6,259 nt of DNA from Spirochaetaceae bacterium (GTDB lineage: Bacteria; Spirochaetota; Spirochaetia; Treponematales; Breznakiellaceae), in assembly GCA_031257135.1 (NCBI GenBank), contig JAIRPH010000018.1:1-6259 (forward strand). Reading direction: 5' to 3'. Position 1 is the first letter of the stretch, and every line of letters begins with the position of its first letter. Of the stretch, positions 4,834-6,259 are shown piece after piece. A program made the position numbers and the translations under genes. A model generated the notes under the pieces. The model made no database searches. It had not been told where the DNA came from and was given only the letters and a program-made list of their open reading frames with translations.

Positions 4834-6036
4834 ATGAAGTATATACAAAAAATTTTGGGCATAGCTCTTATGCTGATATGTCCGCAGGTCTGGGCGGAGC
4901 AGTTCGTCTATAAGCATGAAACCGGCGACAAATACCGGATTCTGTCTACGGTGCATGAAGATGTCTATATTAATAGACGATTCAGCCACCGATCTGAGAT
5001 ATTAAACCGTATCGCGGTGGAAGTACGAAATGTTACAAACGGCTTGGGCAATCATGCGGCAGTATTCCAAACCGCGGAACGCGGACTCACCGCTCAGGAA
5101 GAAGTAAACTTCCAGTGGGCTAAGGAATATGAATCCGAATTCGACCGGGACCGGCTTGGATACCTGAAAATCGATAAAAAATACTATATGCCGGTAGTGC
5201 GGAATGTGCCGGTTTTCCCAAACCGGGACCTCAAACCGGGAGATACATGGTCCGCCGAAGGACATGAAATGCACGATTTCCGAGAGAGTTTCGGCATCAG
5301 CGAACCATACCGAATCCCCTTCACCGCAAACTACGTTTTTTTGGGGAATCGGGAATGGCAGGGTCAGGAATATCCGGCGTTTTCCGTGTCTTATCGTATC
5401 TTTACCGAGCCTGAACCAGCATCCAGCAAAATGTATCCTACCAGAATCATGGGAGCTTCGGATCAGCTCGTGTTTTGGAACGCTGATTTGGGACAGCCTG
5501 TGGCGTATCAGGAACATTTTCGTATGGTTTTCGAGCTGTCCAATGGGGTAACTATGGAATTCCGGGGCGACGCGGAGGCTGAAATCATCGAATCCGAGTC
5601 CATGGATAAGGAACGGATTGCCGGGGATATTATAGAAGATATTGCTCGGCTGGAGATACCCGATATATCTGTCCGGGAAAGCGATGAGGGAATCGTCATC
5701 AGTCTTGACGACATTCAGTTTCAGGCGGATTCGGCGAATCTGCTTCCAGGGGAACAGGAAAAGCTCGATAAAATCGCTGAAATTTTGAGCCGTTATAAGG
5801 ATCGGGATATTATGGTTGGAGGACATACGGCTTTGGCGGGGACTGAATCCGCGCGGATGGAGCTTTCTAAGGAACGGGCTTCAGCCGTTGCGGATTACCT
5901 GATCAAGAAAGAAGTCCGTACGCCGGACAGGGTTATAGTCAGAGGCTACGGCGCGGAACAGCCCGTTGCGGATAACAGCACCCCAGAAGGACGCCGCAGA
6001 AACCGACGGGTAGAAATTACCATACTCGAAAATTAA
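4834..6036 (+). CDS. Exported OmpA-family protein with C-terminal peptidoglycan-binding-like domain
   Basis: A 400-residue protein. A signal peptide (1-21: MKYIQK, hydrophobic core, cleavage expected after VWA at 19-21) sends it to the periplasm or outer membrane. Residues about 22-280 form an unrecognised, probably beta-rich region with 'PGDTWSAEG' (135-143); I cannot name its family. Residues about 286-400 are an OmpA C-terminal-like domain: 'ISLDDIQFQADSANLLP' (289-305), GGHTALAG (329-336), LSKERASAVADYL (344-356), RVIVRGYGAEQPVADN (366-381) and GRRRNRRVEI (386-395). The likely role is to tie the envelope to peptidoglycan or act as a periplasmic scaffold. The Asp normally found in the GHTD motif is Ala333, while the Arg of the 'RA' motif (R348) is kept. 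The start is fixed by the signal peptide, although no Shine-Dalgarno sequence precedes it. The gene stands alone between a divergent tRNA and an intrinsic terminator. Confidence 0.9.
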   Translation: MKYIQKILGIALMLICPQVWAEQFVYKHETGDKYRILSTVHEDVYINRRFSHRSEILNRIAVEVRNVTNGLGNHAAVFQTAERGLTAQEEVNFQWAKEYESEFDRDRLGYLKIDKKYYMPVVRNVPVFPNRDLKPGDTWSAEGHEMHDFRESFGISEPYRIPFTANYVFLGNREWQGQEYPAFSVSYRIFTEPEPASSKMYPTRIMGASDQLVFWNADLGQPVAYQEHFRMVFELSNGVTMEFRGDAEAEIIESESMDKERIAGDIIEDIARLEIPDISVRESDEGIVISLDDIQFQADSANLLPGEQEKLDKIAEILSRYKDRDIMVGGHTALAGTESARMELSKERASAVADYLIKKEVRTPDRVIVRGYGAEQPVADNSTPEGRRRNRRVEITILEN

Positions 6037-6041
6037 CCGGT

Positions 6042-6074
6042 TCCTGATAATTTTTTAAATCAGGATATTTTTTT
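6042..6074 (+). terminator. Intrinsic terminator after the OmpA-like gene
   Basis: TCCTGAT (6042-6048) pairs with ATCAGGA (6059-6065), giving a 7-bp stem around an AT-only 10-nt loop (6049-6058). The stem is followed by TA and seven T residues (6068-6074). It starts 5 nt after the stop codon and separates this gene from rpsL. Confidence 0.8.
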
Positions 6075-6095
6075 CAAATTCAGCGGTTTTAGGGC

Positions 6096-6124
6096 TTGAC
6101 CTTTTTTTTTCTTTTTGTTATTTT
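6096..6124 (+). promoter_or_regulatory. Promoter of rpsL / str operon
   Basis: TTGACC (6096-6101, 5/6), a 17-nt spacer that is almost all T, and TATTTT (6119-6124, same -10 as alaA) are present. Transcription should start near 6131, leaving a leader of about 78 nt before rpsL. The position just downstream of a terminator shows that rpsL begins a new transcription unit here. Confidence 0.65.
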
Positions 6125-6150
6125 AAAAATCTGTATACGGAATAATATGC

Positions 6151-6176
6151 GCCGGCGCGGTTTTCCGCGGACTGGC
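6151..6176 (+). promoter_or_regulatory. GC-rich hairpin in the rpsL leader
   Basis: CGCGG (6156-6160) and CCGCG (6165-6169) form a 5-bp all-GC stem closed by TTTT. GCC (6151-6153) can pair with GGC (6174-6176) across an internal loop. It overlaps a perfect 10-nt palindrome, GCGCCGGCGC (6149-6158). No T tract follows, so it is not a terminator. It could be a leader structure for feedback control or mRNA stability; no known ribosomal leader family is recognised. Confidence 0.35.
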
Positions 6177-6208
6177 TCTATAGCATAGAAAAGGGAGTTT
6201 TTGACTCA

Positions 6209-6259
6209 ATGCCTACCATAAATCAGTTGGTTCGTTTCGGACGGCAACAGGTTACGTCC
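6209..6259 (+). CDS. rpsL: 30S ribosomal protein S12, N-terminal fragment
   Basis: Only the first 17 codons are in the window, reading MPTINQLVRFGRQQVTS. The opening MPTINQL followed by an Arg-containing segment is the hallmark start of bacterial S12, the 30S protein at the decoding centre whose later residues are the streptomycin-resistance sites (outside this window). The start is the ATG at 6209. GGGAG (6193-6197) is a ribosome-binding site at 11 nt, slightly long. In most bacteria rpsL leads the str operon (rpsL-rpsG-fusA-tuf), and a promoter and leader directly upstream fit that, but downstream genes cannot be seen. Confidence 0.95.
   Translation, partial: MPTINQLVRFGRQQVTS

Noticed and set aside
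4867..4896. Cys16 of the OmpA-like protein as a lipoprotein attachment site
   Set aside because: The preceding residues are M-L-I, and Ile at -1 does not fit even relaxed spirochaete lipoboxes; the VWA signal peptidase I site five residues later is better.
5002..5826. A 274-codon minus-strand open frame opposite the OmpA-like gene
   Set aside because: The plus-strand gene has a signal peptide and a conserved OmpA domain; the antisense frame shows no domain and is best explained as a shadow.

Overview
This looks like ordinary chromosomal DNA from a spirochaete, most probably a Treponema-like species of roughly balanced base composition. That is an inference from gene content and protein style: an OmpA-domain protein with the 'GHTALAG' variant, an AlaA-type aminotransferase, and the start of a ribosomal str operon. 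No 16S gene or other decisive marker is present. I see no mobile element, CRISPR array, phage gene or defence system.

Layout. The left half is read on the minus strand. A promoter near 3356-3328 drives ctp (S41 C-terminal processing peptidase), then rsmE (16S rRNA m3U1498 methyltransferase), then a divergent WecG/TagA/CpsF-family protein. The genes are packed: a 2-nt gap between ctp and rsmE, and a 22-nt overlap between rsmE and the glycosyltransferase-like gene. The start of another minus-strand gene, with a hydrophobic N-terminus, runs off the left edge (1-98).

A 167-218 bp divergent intergenic region, depending on which ctp start is used, separates ctp from alaA on the plus strand. It contains two TTGACA promoters back to back and an imperfect 10-bp inverted repeat abutting the alaA -35 box. 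The alaA -10 box lies only 7 bp from the ATG, so alaA is predicted to be leaderless. After alaA come a small hairpin, a minus-strand tRNA with anticodon CAU (probably the lysidine-type tRNA-Ile2 rather than Met) with its own near-consensus promoter, and a plus-strand gene for an exported OmpA-like protein. A clear intrinsic terminator closes that gene, and a new promoter then starts rpsL (S12), whose first 17 codons end the window.

How the genes relate. These are housekeeping functions: envelope proteolysis (Ctp), ribosome modification and assembly (RsmE, S12), decoding (tRNA), alanine/pyruvate metabolism (AlaA) and envelope-peptidoglycan attachment (OmpA-like). They do not form one pathway. 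The points most worth a second look are the eroded active-site motifs of the TagA-family protein, the Asp-to-Ala change at the diaminopimelate-binding position of the OmpA domain (spirochaete peptidoglycan typically uses ornithine), the leaderless and atypical translation starts, and the possible operator in front of alaA.
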